Origin: Puffinus mauretanicus
Lineage: Eukaryota; Chordata; Aves; Procellariiformes; Procellariidae
Assembly: GCA_023333565.1 (NCBI GenBank)
Contig: JAJKFH010004053.1
Location: forward strand, 372,001 to 436,000
DNA length: 64,000 nt
Direction of reading: 5' to 3'
Shown here: positions 33,840-46,541 of the stretch, piece after piece
How the letters are laid out: every line of letters starts with the position of its first letter
Position numbering within the stretch: position 1 is the first letter of the stretch
Notes under the pieces: generated by a model
Database searches by the model: none
What the model saw: the letters and a program-made list of their open reading frames with translations, nothing else
What the model was told of the DNA's origin: nothing
Program-made: the position numbers and the translations under genes

Positions 33840-35870
33840 TGGCTCAGACTTCTCAGTCCCCTCCCTGTAGGGACCATGGTTCTGCTGTTAGGTCTTCCGA
33901 AGCCATCTCTGTCCCAGGCTGAATAAGCCCCTCTTCCTCAGCCTACCTCAGCACTGACCAATTTGGTGGCCCTCTGCTGAGCTTGAATTTATCAGCATCT
34001 TTCTTGTACTGGAGTGGATAAGAGCCATAGGCAGGACTCCAGGTGCTGTGTGGAGCAGAGGGGGACAACCACTGTCCCAGACTCCTGGCTGTGTTCCCAC
34101 TGATGCAGCCATGGATACTGTTGGCCATCTCTGCTGCCATGGCTCGCTGCTGGTTCTGTCCAGCTCACTGTCTGCCAAGACCTCCAGCCCTTCCCTGCAG
34201 AGCTGGTCCCCAGCCTGCATCATTGCAGAAGGATGGTCCATCTCAGCTGCAGGACTTCGCACTTGCTCTTGTTGGATTTCATGACTGTTCTGCTGGCTCA
34301 CTCCTCTTGGTTGTCTAGGTCCCTCTGAATGGCAGCCCTACCCTAAAGCATATTGAGGGCCTCAGTCTGTTGATGGTGCCTTCCATCTCCTCCTCCAAGT
34401 CATTGATAAAGATATTAAACAGGGTAGGACCCAGGACAGACCCCTGCAGTACTACACTTGTAACTGACCTCCAGGTAGAGTACAATCACTGAACTTTAGC
34501 CTGACCATCCAACTGTTCTTTTCACCCATCTGGTAGTCCATTGATCTAGTCTGTAATGTCCTAACTTGGACAGACAAATACTGTGGCAGATGGTGTTGAA
34601 AGCTTTGCTAAAGTCGAGGTAATGACATTCACTGCTCTCCCCTTGTCCACCAATCCAGCAATTTTATCAAAAAAGGCAGTCAGGTTTGTCAGACGTGATC
34701 TATCCTTGGTAAATTAATGCTGGCTGCTCCCAGTCACCTTCTTTACATGCCCAGAAATGTACTCCAATACCCCCAGTGAGGCTGACCCCCTGTAGTTTCC
34801 CAGATTGTCCTTTTTGCCATTTATGAAGATGGGTGCAACATTTGCCTTTCTCCACTCATTGGGGACCTACCCTGATCTCACTGACTTTCAAAGATGATAG
34901 AGAGTGGCCTTGCAAGTTCATCAGTCAGCTCTCTAGGCAGCCTTGAATGCAGCCAATCACATCCCATGGACTTGTATGGGTTGTGCTCTCAAAACTAATC
35001 TCTGGCTCAGTCCTCATCCACTGCTGGTCATTCTCCTCCTCCTCCAAGCCTTTCACTAAGCGCAGAGGCCTGGGAGACCTTTCTGATGAAGACTGAAGCA
35101 AAGAAGACATTGAGTCTATCAGCCTTATCTGTGCCTTCTGTTATTAAATCACCCAGCCTATTCACCAATGGGCTCACATTTTCCTTGTTTAGCCTTTTAC
35201 TATTAATGTAGCACTAGAAACTTTTCTGTCCCTCGGTATCCCTTACCACTTTCAATGCCAGTCGAGCTTTGCCTTTCTCAACACCATCCATACAAGGCTA
35301 GGCAGTGTTTCCATATTCCTCCTTTTAACCTGTTCTTGCTTCCATGTGCTGCGTGCAACTTTTGTGGGCTAGCACTCATTCATGAGTTCCTTTTTTAACC
35401 AAGCTGGTCTCCTGATATGGTTACTAGCTTTCCCGAATATCAGGATGGAGCATTTTTTTGCTTGGAGGATGCTGTCCTTAAGGACCTTTAGATGCTGTCC
35501 TTAAAGACCTGCCAGCTCTATTGAGCTCCCTTGCCCTTCAGAGCTGCCTCCCATGGGATCCCATCTACCAGTTCCCTGCAGAAGCCTGGGCTCTCCTGAA
35601 GCTCAGGGTCTGTGCTCTGCTACCTGCCTTCCTCACTGCCCTCCGATTTTGAACTCCAGTATTTCATGGTCCCTACGGTTAAGGCTGTCACAGATTAATT
35701 ATCACATCCAGTTGAACAAAATGCTTTCTTGTTTTGCATAGCAGATCCAGGAAACTATCACCCTTGGCCAGCCAATCTAGCATCCATGGGATGTAGTGAT
35801 ATCTGGCATTGGTTCCAAGCCTCCTGGATTGCTTGCACCCCATCTCGTTGTCCTTCTAACAGTGCATCTT
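33840..35870 (-). pseudogene. CR1 ORF2 remnant with end of endonuclease domain
   Basis: No open segment exceeds about 117 codons and the frame changes repeatedly. The endonuclease end is recognisable near 35640-35690: the family motif S-D-H reads R-D-H here, followed by EILEF. I recognise the reverse-transcriptase region by [12 protein letters not shown] coding near 34400-34440, but I cannot find an intact FADD box, and the sequence around 34320-34390 seems shortened. The copy is inactive. Confidence 0.75.
35467..35510. repeat. tandem duplication of about 24 bp inside CR1
   Basis: GATGCTGTCCTTAAGGACCT is followed at once by TTA and a second copy, GATGCTGTCCTTAAAGACCT, with one mismatch. It lies in the linker part of the old CR1. 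Each unit contains CCTTAAGG or CCTTAAAG, nearly palindromic. The duplication arose after insertion, as other CR1 copies lack it as far as I recall. Confidence 0.8.
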
Positions 35871-35875
35871 ATGAT

Positions 35876-37639
35876 GATAACATTTTTTCCCCAGGAGGAT
35901 TTCTAAGCAAATCAGGTAGAATTTACAAAGACATGCGGCAAGTACGGAGTATATATTTTTTCACAGCTGAGTAATACTCTGATCAACTATGTGCTTTGTA
36001 AAGACCTGCCTGAACGTCAGGTCAGATGAATCAGTCACATCTGAGTTTCTTCTTCTTCAAATACAATTAGTTTTTTCTTCTAGACAATGAGAAACCTTCT
36101 AAAAGGTGACTCATGTATGTCTCTGTAGCTGAGTTTCTATGATGTGAAACTTACTCATTCCAGGACAACTTGTAGCTTGGTAAGAAATAGCCACAGTGCT
36201 CCACCCTGCAAACAAATTACTTTCAAACATAGGGTTTTATTGTTTTGAGGTACCTTGAACAGCCTACAAATACCTGAATGCTTCTCAGAATCTGAAAACT
36301 TGAAGAACAAAACTAGTCCAAACCTCAAAGTCAGAAGTGCTAAAAACTTTGTAGTTGTGTACAGTATTAACTCAGCAATAAAGCAGAAGCCAGTGTTCGG
36401 CCTGATTGTTGATTTAAGTGGAAAAGTAAACCAATTCAAAATACACTCTTTTGCTTCACTGATTTAGTCACATGTACAATTTCACTAATGCTAGCTAGAA
36501 GCACAGAAGTTCATTAATGAGAGATTAAGCCTCAAAATCCTCTTCCTGAAAAATTTAAAAAGACATCAGTGAATTTCACTTCTCAGAGTGCTGTGGCTGA
36601 AAGCATGTCCTCGGTACCACAGTTAAAAAAAAAAAAATTGTTTACTTATTCAAGTGCCCAGTAATTAGAAATAGAATCACTAAGCTGCCCTGCTACCTGA
36701 AACTCTGTCCTTCAGAAGTTGTTAGCCACTGCAATAGGTTTTTTCTGTCTGAAGCTGTGGCAATTATTCTTCCACTGGAATTAAAATTATGTAACTACTG
36801 TGGGGCCTTTTTCCCAAAAATTGACACAAAAAAAAAGTTTAAAAAAAAAAAAGAAACAACTGGTGAATGAAAGTTTGAGAAAAGTTTGTGGTTCTTACTC
36901 AAGAGAAATAATAGCTTTTCAATCATTCTAACTGGACTACTGTGGTTTAGTAAAACAAAAATAAGCTTGCTTTTTCCATTCCAGAACATTTAAACATCTT
37001 CAGGATTATTGGAATGTGCGTGTTTTACGAGGCTATACCTTCTGAGATATTTGGGGCAGATTTGGTAAGTATAGCACCATCCTAAAACATATCCCCCCAG
37101 CCTGTCAAAAAAGTTTATATCAGGATATAAATTCTGTCCTTTTTTCCCTAGAGAATCTCTATTATAACAACTATAACTTTATTTCATTTTTCACTCAAAA
37201 ATAAGATTTTAAGCATGGTTACTCAATAGATCCATATAAAACACAAAAACTTTCATCAGCTTGGTCTAATATGAAAATATTACTTGGCAACCACAATTCA
37301 CTCCTTCCTTAGTGCATTCATTTTCCTACTAAAGAAACTGAGAGGTGATATCGCATACCTCCAAGGCTTCTTCGCAGCTGGATTTTACTTTGGAGATGTA
37401 ATATCTACACTATGCAAACCCCCACTAGCTACAGCTCAGAGATCCTCGCAGGTGCCTTGTTCGTGCCTTAGCAACTTACCAAAACCCATTCAACCTTTTT
37501 AGGGAAAAAACGCCACCAGGCACAGGCAGCCGCTCACCGGTGACAGCCCAGTTTTTGGACAAATGAGACAAAAACACATTTCTGCCAGCCTTGTCACTGT
37601 TTCATGGACAGTCCACCCTCCGTCCCCTCGACCTGCATC
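35876..37639. other. no recognised gene
   Basis: AT-rich DNA with A runs at 36625-36637 and around 36827-36851. There is no coding-like frame of interest. Confidence 0.45.
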
Positions 37640-37920
37640 CAACATCTTCTAAGGTTGATCCGTGTTGACCCTTCACGATCACGGCAGCCACCCCGGGATC
37701 ACTGCCTCTCCCAGATGTGACCCTCCCCGCTGAGGGACAGCCGCGGGCGACCACCTACCCCCCAGCTACCCCTGGCTAGCAAGGACGGAGCATTTGGGGT
37801 TTAGCTTTGGGTCTGCGCCTCACCGGAGTGCTCACCCTACCTGCCACGCGGACAAGCTCGAGCACAGCCCCGGCCATGCATTTGGCACACCCTTCCAACA
37901 GGGGCCTTTTCCTCCGGTCT
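37640..37920. other. short CpG-dense, GC-rich patch
   Basis: By hand count about 16 CpG dinucleotides fall in roughly 260 bases, including CAGCCGCGGGCGACC and CCACGCGGACAAGCTCGAG. The flanks are AT-rich. No open frame with recognisable content crosses it. It is the third such island-like patch in the window, after those at 8.6 and 24.7 kb. Confidence 0.4.
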
Positions 37921-38076
37921 TAAATATCCAGTTAGGAGTCGTGTCATCAGCCAAACACACACCATAACAGCAAGCATTTGTCTTCTGGCTTTGCCTTTGA
38001 AAATCTATTGTGAAAACGTCATGCAACACCGTGTTTAAAGCCATCAACCGTCCTTCTCAACCTTGCCTATCCTGTT

Positions 38077-38093
38077 AAAAAAAAAAAAAAAAA
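38077..38093. repeat. A17 homopolymer
   Basis: A run of 17 adenines. I looked upstream for a processed pseudogene or SINE that could have supplied a poly(A) tail and did not recognise one. Confidence 0.9.
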
Positions 38094-41000
38094 GGCGGCA
38101 GACTTTGATTCCCTTTCTTGAAATTTCTATCTAAATTGGAAATAAAGTAGAATTAAAAATGAGTGTTGTTCTCTTTTTTAAATAGTTTTTTCTTCCCTGC
38201 CAAAAAAAGTTTGTTCAACAGTTTACTTCACATTAATTTCTTATTTTGACAACCCCATAGAACACTAAATCAAGAAGTTTACGCAGTTTGATACTATGAA
38301 AAGCACTGAAAGGGGAAAAAAAATCTTAGGAAATGGTTTTTCATGAAGGGTTTAATCTTTTTCATCTATTCTTTTTTCATGTGATATTTTTCAAGTTTAT
38401 TTTGGTTTTAAATGGGTTCATCAGCACTCACTATAGCAGGAAAAGTTACCTATGCAGATTTTCATCTGGCAAAAAAAGATTAATTACACCAAAAACTCAC
38501 TAAGCTGCCATCCTATCTATGTGAACAAAACTTAAGTATGTCAAATACGTCAGATGAAATTAATCAGGAAAAATCTATTACTCTGTATTGTATTCATCTG
38601 TGACCAAAAAACAGAGACTTGTGACGCAAATATCAAATTAGCAGGCAAAAACATTAAAAATACAAGCTTGGGAAAGAAGAAAACAACAGTTAAAGGGGAA
38701 GAAAAGGAATACAACTGTGTTTAATGCAATTATTAGGTGCACAGTAGGTTACAACATCAGCTTGCAGCAATCCTAAAGAAAAGAGATACTCCCAGGTGGT
38801 ATTATTCTTATACAGCTTTATGCCTCATCCTAACAAAAAGCCTTGAATTGTGCTTCTCCACATCCAGCAAACACCCATGGGCTCACAAGAAGAAAAGGAC
38901 AGCATTTTCAGATTATTATTGTCTGCTCCCTCTACATATTGTTGCAACTGCCACTTTTTAAAATATTAAACACCCTGGAAGAAATATTGACAAAGCCTGA
39001 GATTTGAAAGAAAGGTGAGCCCACCAAGCAAGCAATTTATGGCTACAGCTTGCATTCACCTCACCTGCCGGGCAATTTAAAGATCATGTACACTTAATGA
39101 AGTCAGCTACCCAGGGGAATTATGGCATTACCCTTTACAAATAACATAAATATTAACAAGGATTTTAATTCCTAGCCATTAAAAATCTGCTGGTTGTAAT
39201 AACTCCGATTAGAATAATAGTCAACTCTCACATTAATTCCCACCTTCCCCAAAGCTTTTATAATCAACAAGATTTTTGTGGATTTAAAGTTACTTTTCAT
39301 CCAAAATTCAAAAGTCTTTTCAGATGTAAACTTATCACATACCACTGAAGCACACTGTTCTCCCCGCTCTCAAAAAAGGTGCTGTAATAGGCTTGAAGGC
39401 TTGTCTACAAAAGGGAGCTGATGAGGCTGATGTGAATTACAGCTTCCCAGCTACTTCAAGACAACTCATACGCCCACATCGTGGGGACGCAGCCACCTCA
39501 CGTCACATCTAACCAGGATTGGCTGCCAAGAGGCCCCAGTGCAGATGTATCCACGGGGCAACACGGCCACCAGCAACCAATGTCCATCCCCATTCTGCTC
39601 AACATTTTCAGCTGGATGGGACCACGCCGGTTTTTGTTTCAGCGGGCGCAGGTTGCATGCCCGGGTTGGGGGATGCCAGCGGGCTGGGTGGCCATATCAA
39701 CCACCTCCTTTAGCAGCAATGCCATCTTAAATCCATTTAAGCTACACACGGAATTATACCTTGGTCCATTTTAACATAATTCGTGTTAATGCCTCTGTGT
39801 TACAAGCTCTGTGCAACTTGCCCACACCCAAGAGAACAGGTATATCCGTACAGGTACAATTACAAGAGAAGCAGAAGGTAGCAAAGCCAAGTCCAGACAG
39901 AAACAGAGGAATTTCCCTGGGAAAGTAACTGAATTAACTCAAGGTGTGATTTGATGGCAGCTCAAACTAATCTATGGTGGAGCTGCTACAGCCCCAAACC
40001 TAACCTCATGAGAACAAAAGCAGCTTGCAGAAAGCAGGGCCCCCTACAACTCCACCTAACACTAATTTATTCCACCACTAATACTGCAGCTGTAGGTTAT
40101 TTGCAATAAGTAGCCAAATGACAGGCCTCAGCACAAACACAAACCATTTTTTCTCCCCCATACCAGTTTATAACTCAGCTAATCTTAACATAACACGTGG
40201 CCAGTACAAGACATATTGCCTGCACTGGCTTCTAGAGTTCTGGGCCTATAAACGTGGATTAAAACCCAGGAAGCTTTCCAAGGAGTATGAAGAAACCAAA
40301 ATCTGTATTCATGAGTGCTGCTATATAGCTTACTGCTTTGCAGGGTGTGGTAGGTGAGAAAAAGGCTCTGTTAAGATGGTAAGGATCTGCACTTAATCCT
40401 GGTGCTTCTTTACAGACTCAATATTCTCTGACTGCATATGATCACCCTTGTAATCCTGTCACTCATGTACCAAGAGGAAACCTCCCTAGTAGGAGATAAG
40501 AGAGCAACTTAAGGCATAATTCAGCTCAGAACAAAGAAGTTTCATTATGAACCAATTCGAAAATTAACCACTACCTAGAAACTTAATGGCTTCAAAATCT
40601 CTTACACTCAGGTTTGCAATTGTGCTCATGTATCGCATTTTGTGAAAACAATGGTAGGTATCCAGAAACAACTTCAATATATAACTTCTTGCAGGAAAAT
40701 TCATTTACTGATTTTGGGTCAGGTGTTCTTTTTTTTTCCTGTCTGCACTGCAACACATTTCTGAACACGACAGCAGACAGCTGTTCCATCTGGGTTCACA
40801 TAAGTTGGTGAAACGCCATCTGATCCTGTCATTTCCCACCAAACTTCCCCTCCAACTGCAAAACTAAAAGTCTGACAGTCACCTTCTAATTTTTCTTCTA
40901 GTAGGGACCACTCAATTTAAAATTAACTCCAGCATTCTCATTACCCTTCTTTCTACTCCAACACATTAAAAATTATTAAATGTGTAATTAGGTTATAAAA

Positions 41001-44000
41001 GTGATACATATCTAATAACTAAAATATGTTATTTTTCCTGTATTTACTTCAGCTTTTACTTCAGCAGTGTACACAAGTACAATCTTGTGCTATACTGCTT
41101 TTAGCATTCCAATAAATTAAAATAAATTGGAATAGTCAGTCAGCATACATTTGTATGAAAACTATATACCAGCTTTCATGCCAATTATTCTCTTAAGTAT
41201 TTACAAGAGAAGATTCAGGTAAGCATGCCATTTGAAAAGGACAAGCTGCCAAATACTCAGCTCACAGAAATCTTTTTCTTTTAATTTTGTATATGGTAAG
41301 TCCATTTTTTTCCATCTCATATTATGCAAATTTACTTCTCAGCCTCTACACAATGTTATTTACTACACTTCTGTCTTAAACTTTCTACAGTGACTACAAT
41401 TATGTCTGACATTCAGAAACTAAAAGGTATTTTTAAATTACATTTAGAAAAGATATGATTTATGTTATCAATTAGGTTCTATATTTTTATTTATCATATA
41501 CAGATCTTGAAATTACTCATATACAACATCGTATGCACATGTACCAAAAAACTTAGACTTCAGCTTAGGCTCTCCACACTTCCCTACACAATAAATTTGA
41601 AGGAGAGAGGTGATCTTCCGGAAAAGGCTATGAGCCTGCGCTTGAACCACCTCTGTCAGGATGAAAAGACATTTGTAATTTGCTTGCATCTTGTAACCCC
41701 ATTTGCAAAATAATAACTATATAACTATACAGGTCAGTGGTGCATAATAAAACTACAAATAAAGACGATATAGGCAGCTGTGAGTTAGCTTTGAACTAGC
41801 TGGCGTAGTGCCTGTGAGCCATATAGCCTTGACCACACCTGGTGGCAGATCAGACACTATTTGTACACTGGATCTGTTTTGCAAGAACCCAACTGCAGGA
41901 GCCTAAGTCATCCCCACCACCTGCCCAAGCCCTCCCACTGGCAGTGAAGAGAAGATGCCCAGAGAACCATCGCTGCTGACTGTTCACCACCCAGCACAGG
42001 GAACGGGACTGATGCGGTGCTGGCACCAAATGCCAGGACAGGGGTCACTAGTTTTAAACTGGTACCCCAGCGCCTCTACATGTGATACCTTTCCACACGG
42101 ACAACTTCTGCCTCTTGCGGAGATGCTTTTGTCAAATATTTGCAGGTCAATGTTTGTGCTGTGGTTGATGAATACTTTAGTATAACCATAACTAATCCCA
42201 CAGGACAGATACACTATCATCTAACAAACCTCACCTACTTAGAACAGAGAAATTACTTGCTTGTATTTAACCTTTTATTTTGATATTTCAGTATTGATTT
42301 AGGAAACCTTGGTTTTGGATACACTATTGCAAACACTGTTTCACTTCTGTAGAGTACAATATAATCTATTACCCCCACAAAAATAATTATCTCAGATGAA
42401 TTCAACAGTGAAACTTATCTTAGAAAAAATATGTTTATGCTTTAAATAAGACAATTACCAAATCGTTATATATTGCTAATACATGTAAAAGCCTGAGGTA
42501 GAAGACTTTTACGTGAGAAGGAAAATATGGCAAAGCATTTACAACTAAAATTTCTACGTATATTCCATGTGAGATATTGTAACAGGCTTTCAAGTACACT
42601 GTGGTTGTGGAATCTCTGGTAATACATATTTTCACCTTTCCACTCTGAATATAAAATCTGCTTTACACTGATCACTGCAATGAAAAATGAAACATTTTAA
42701 ACTGCAGCAATTATATTGAATTAGTATTATGTAGCTGATGTCCCTCCATAACTGACTTTTTTTCTGCATGTATAGGTCTAATTGCTGATGACACAAAGTA
42801 GAGGAAAGCCATATGAAAAAATAGAGAAACACCTCTCAACTTGTAAAATTATTAGATTCCAATGCTTACCAACAATCTCTTGTCTGGAGATTATGAAGTT
42901 GATATAGTGCTGGGTTAAGTGCTGTGTAGTTTCAGCCACGTGAGTATATTAAGCCCTATCCTTACTGGAACCATATCTGAATACGTCCCAAAAAGTAAGT
43001 TAGGAATAGGAGAAGTGTGACTGCAAAAACTGCTTCAAGGGACAGGGATAAATTAGGACAGCTGTCCCTCACGAGCACCCACAGGCCAGGGTGTGCAGAG
43101 GACAAGCAGAAGTGCATAGCCACTTAGCCTTCACTTCAAATCCACCCGAAATGTCTGTCCCCTTCTTACTCTTGTGACAGCACTGTTGAAGAAAGGTGAA
43201 ACAGCTCTGTGAAATGTAGCTCTTTCAAGAGTACTTATCTGCTATCTAGTAAAAACCTGTTCTGAAAGCAAGCTGGAGGCCCTCTTGATGCCTTTATATA
43301 AAAACACTCCCTTTCAAGATAGACAAGTTTACCTTTGCGTACTACTACTAACTACCTGTTGACCTCAGTGGCTGTTTTTATTTCTCTGCCTTGGGCTTTA
43401 TGGGCCACATATAATGCTAGCTGGGAATTAAAGAAAAAGAAAGAAAAAGCCCACTGCCATTGTGCGTTAACTTCCTCGTTAATGCATGTTTGCTCTGCCT
43501 GATTTTGGAAAATACCTTAAAATTTTACATTTGTAAGGAATAAATTAATTGCATATAAGGGGAAAAAGTCACCACGTGTCATAGGTAGTCTTTATATAAC
43601 AAGACAGAGGAAACAGAATTTATCAAATGAAAACAGCATATCCGGACAAACGTAGCCCTGAGAATACAGCAGTGAAATTGAATATAATGTCTCATCCTAA
43701 TTTTTCTCAGACATAAGAAAAATCGTCTATTTATCATTTTAGGAGAAGAATTCAGAAACGATAAGCTGCTTTTTTTTGAAGGCATTAAATACTGTAACAA
43801 AACATTAAGGTTAGTATAAAACCAATCTTGAGGATTGTTTTATTCCTAGATGTTGAAAAGTTAGGAATGTTAGGAAAAGCTGATGTTGCCTAGGGGAAAA
43901 TATTCCTATCATCTATTTCATTTCAAGTTTTCAGGATTTCCTTCCTGAACCTTAACAAGGGTTTTGTCAGCTTGGAAGCATAAAAGGAAAGCCTCCAAAA

Positions 44001-44150
44001 TTTTGACTACTGAAATTTGGGATAATTTGTGAAAAGAAGGTTCACAGTATGCTTGTCCTGTCTCCAGCAACTGCTACAGCTGACTATTAGAGACACGACA
44101 CTGTGCTGGATGACATGTTGTATGGATTTCTCGTGTTACCAAATTGATCT
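38094..44150. other. AT-rich stretch without recognised genes
   Basis: About 6 kb with no repeat family or gene that I can name. The largest open frame is 97 codons (39481-39774, plus strand) in a locally GC-richer stretch. It is not recognised. Confidence 0.45.
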
Positions 44151-44305
44151 TAGAATCATAGAATCATAGAATCATAGAATCAGTAAGGTTGGAAAAGACC
44201 TCTAAGATGATCGAGTCCAGCCATCAACCCAACACCACCATGCCCACTAAACCATGTCCCTAAGTGCCACAAAGCACCACATCTTCAAGAATGCCTTCCT
44301 CTTCT
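44151..44305 (-). mobile_element. CR1 LINE 3' tail
   Basis: The plus strand shows four octamers of the ATAGAATC type, then AGTAAGGTTGGAAAAGACCT, GATGATCGAGTCCAGCCATC and CAACACCACCATGCCCACTA, ending near CACCACATCTTCAAGAATGC. This is the reverse complement of the CR1 3' UTR, of the same subfamily as 3031-3146. No coding part remains. The multiple intact octamers suggest a fairly young insertion. A small duplication (GCCACAAAGCACCACA) occurs near its truncated end. Confidence 0.93.
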
Positions 44306-44619
44306 AGAAATAAAAATATGAAAACTTGGATCTGAACTTCACTCATAATAAATGCTGCGAGCCACAGGTATGATACACCATCAAAGACAAGAAATCACTT
44401 CTGTTAAGACAGGAGAAATATTCTAAAGTGTAATTCAGCAAAAAAAATGTAAATCGTCAAAACAAGCTGAAATTAAAAAACAAAACCATGACCACTAAGT
44501 TTAAAAATAATGTTGTGGAACCAGCTTTATAATTCAATCTGTATGCACAAAAAAGAAATTCCTACTGGCTATCAACTAAACTTCCTCTGGAATTTATGGC
44601 TCAGTCCTACTCTCACAGT

Positions 44620-44669
44620 AATGAATGCTTATGAATCTTTTACTGAAATGAATGCTTATGAGTCTTTTA
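44620..44669. repeat. 23-bp direct repeat, two copies, 27-bp period
   Basis: AATGAATGCTTATGAATCT and AATGAATGCTTATGAGTCT (each followed by TTTA) are separated by CTGA. One base differs. It looks like a local replication-slip duplication. The 65-codon frame across it therefore repeats MNAYESF twice, which has no known meaning. Confidence 0.85.
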
Positions 44670-45752
44670 ATTTTATTGGAAGACATATGGATCTTCCACT
44701 CAAGTAAAGTTATTGCTGAGTCTTAATGATATTTTTTTTCAACAGTACAATATTATTACTTTCTAAGCGTTCAAGATATTTCATTTTGGCACTGATTTCC
44801 AGTACCTGTTAATAACGGTACTGCTTCTATTTCCTGGAACCGGTATAGTCATTCAGGGGCAACCTGAACTGCCCGAGGTACTTCGGCAAGGATGCTGCAC
44901 ATGCATATTTGAATTATGCGTCTCCAGCAGTTAATCTCTCCTACGGCTTGTCCTGTTTGGACCAATGTAAAGCCTAATCTGGCCCAAACGAGCATTTTCA
45001 GATTTCTCGCAGCTAGGTAATACCTGTTTCCCCTTACTCTTAATTTATAGGTGGTTGCAGTTCGCTGAATGCTGAAAACAATGTGTCCTACAGGTACAGG
45101 TTAGAGACATAATCATGCACACAGTTCTTTTAAAAAATAAGTAATCAAGGTTGGTCACTTTTAAAATATATGAATTAGCTTCTGTATGTGGGATTCATCT
45201 CTGCAGACTTTATCAAGATCAGGTTTAGGCCTCCAGTTTTAAAGATGGAAACATAACTTCTATTTCTCTCTGTTCCTTAATAAAAGCAAGATTCCTTTCT
45301 GATTTCAGTAATTAAAAGTTCTGACATCTTTAAGAAGTTCTATCCTGGCTAGTAGCATATTTAATTCTGTATATTTGAAAAAAAGAAAACTAAAAATGAG
45401 ACTTATATTTTGTAGAAGTAAGTATGAACTGGAGAAATCCCCCCATTAAAGAAGGCTTTGACAATGAGTGGAAGAGCAGTAACAATTTTTAGCAATATTA
45501 CTGTTACACAAGTTTGTGATCCAAGATGCAGAACTAAAATCTGCCTTTCCAGCTTTTGACTTCTGAAAGCTCAGAGTGGGGCTTCTGATTTGGGTTTGGG
45601 TCATTGGTACTCTTGGTATCTGCCTCTGTGTCACTCCCACTGATTATAACCTAAAATGGCACTTTTAGAAAGTGCTTATTTAGTTCCATGTTGAAGCTGA
45701 AAAGCACAATCTCAAATCTTTCTCTTTGAAAGCCACAAAACCTAAAACCCAG
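44670..45752. other. no recognised gene
   Basis: AT-rich DNA with only short open frames and no known repeat. Confidence 0.45.
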
Positions 45753-46541
45753 CTACAGTTGCGAGTTCCCTGTACTCCATAGCCCCACACCACCATAGCT
45801 ACCGCAGCGAGACTGGAATACTGACGTGGAGAATCCCATGACAGGCTTGGCACAGCCCTTTGAGGAAGAAATTGTCTTTGTGCTATGGAAGTTTCTCATT
45901 ACCGCTGTAGAGATGTTTGTTTTGGGTATGGGATAGAGGCGGGGAGGGGGCCCTGTTCCACAACAGCTATCATGGTATAAAACACCTCTCACAGGAACAT
46001 CTAAAGACATTTTATAAATACTGATGAAGTCTCCCAAGACCCTGACAATTTTCAGAAATAATATGCATGTATTGTGGACAGTTACTCTCCTGTCTGGAGG
46101 AGCTATCGAATTGCACAGGACCATAACTGCGTAACAAAGCTCTCGGTAAATGTAGGTTATTGCAGAAGAACTGTAAGAAGATATTGTGGCGTAAAGAGGG
46201 GACGGGAAGGAGGGAAGCTGATTTCTCCTAGGAGTGATGCTCCGCGTTTCCGCCTCCAGATGTTCACAGCTACCGCCTGTCACCAGCCTGCCACCGAGGA
46301 CACGCAGCCCCTCTTGCAGGACAGCCTTGGTCAGTGGGGCTCAGACCTCCCCTACTGCTATTTAAGCTTTTTCTTTCAGAGTGCCTGGGGCAGGCACCCG
46401 TCTTACTTCCCCCTTGCTGCAGCTCAGTGCCTTGCCAGACTGCAGCAACAATGGCAGGAGAGGTGCTTACCTTGCTTACCTTTCTGTGTGATAAATTTAT
46501 GGCTCAAAAGACGTGCAGCTGAAAGTGGCTTTATTTGTTAA
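45753..46541. other. two overlapping antisense open frames, not recognised
   Basis: A minus-strand frame of 176 codons (45753-46283) overlaps a plus-strand frame of 155 codons (46074-46541). Both listed starts are GTG. The first in-frame ATG leaves 123 codons on the minus strand and roughly 68 on the plus strand. Neither product shows a known domain. The minus-strand one has short hydrophobic stretches (YAVMVLCNSI, LFLKIVRVLGDFI) but no convincing membrane topology. Antisense pairs of this kind arise readily where stop codons are locally rare on both strands, and I think that is the case here. Confidence 0.2.

Larger units (their letters stand above)
33655..35875 (-). mobile_element. old CR1 LINE, about 2.2 kb, endonuclease C-terminus to 3' UTR
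   Basis: Minus-strand CR1 whose 3' side starts near TTGAAACCCTCCAAGGATGA and ACAACCTGTCCCACTGCCCA. Moving up the window, the plus strand shows reverse complements of the C-terminal region, then GATAAAGATATTAAACAGGG (the N-I-F-I segment of the reverse transcriptase), then the linker. Near 35545-35690 it reaches sequence equivalent to the end of the endonuclease domain, with GIPWE-like and RDHEILEF-like peptides. It is the only copy here that reaches the endonuclease. It is more diverged than the copy at 276-2245 and has no octamer terminus left, so it is older. A short internal duplication lies at 35467-35510. The 5' edge is approximate. Confidence 0.88.

Noticed and set aside
38000..38093. 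A17 tract as the tail of a processed pseudogene or SINE
   Set aside because: No coding remnant, tRNA-like box or flanking duplication was recognised upstream of the A run.
44151..44185. Octamer array as a microsatellite or CRISPR-like repeat
   Set aside because: The 8-bp units are the normal CR1 3' terminus and run into CR1 3' UTR sequence. There are no spacers.
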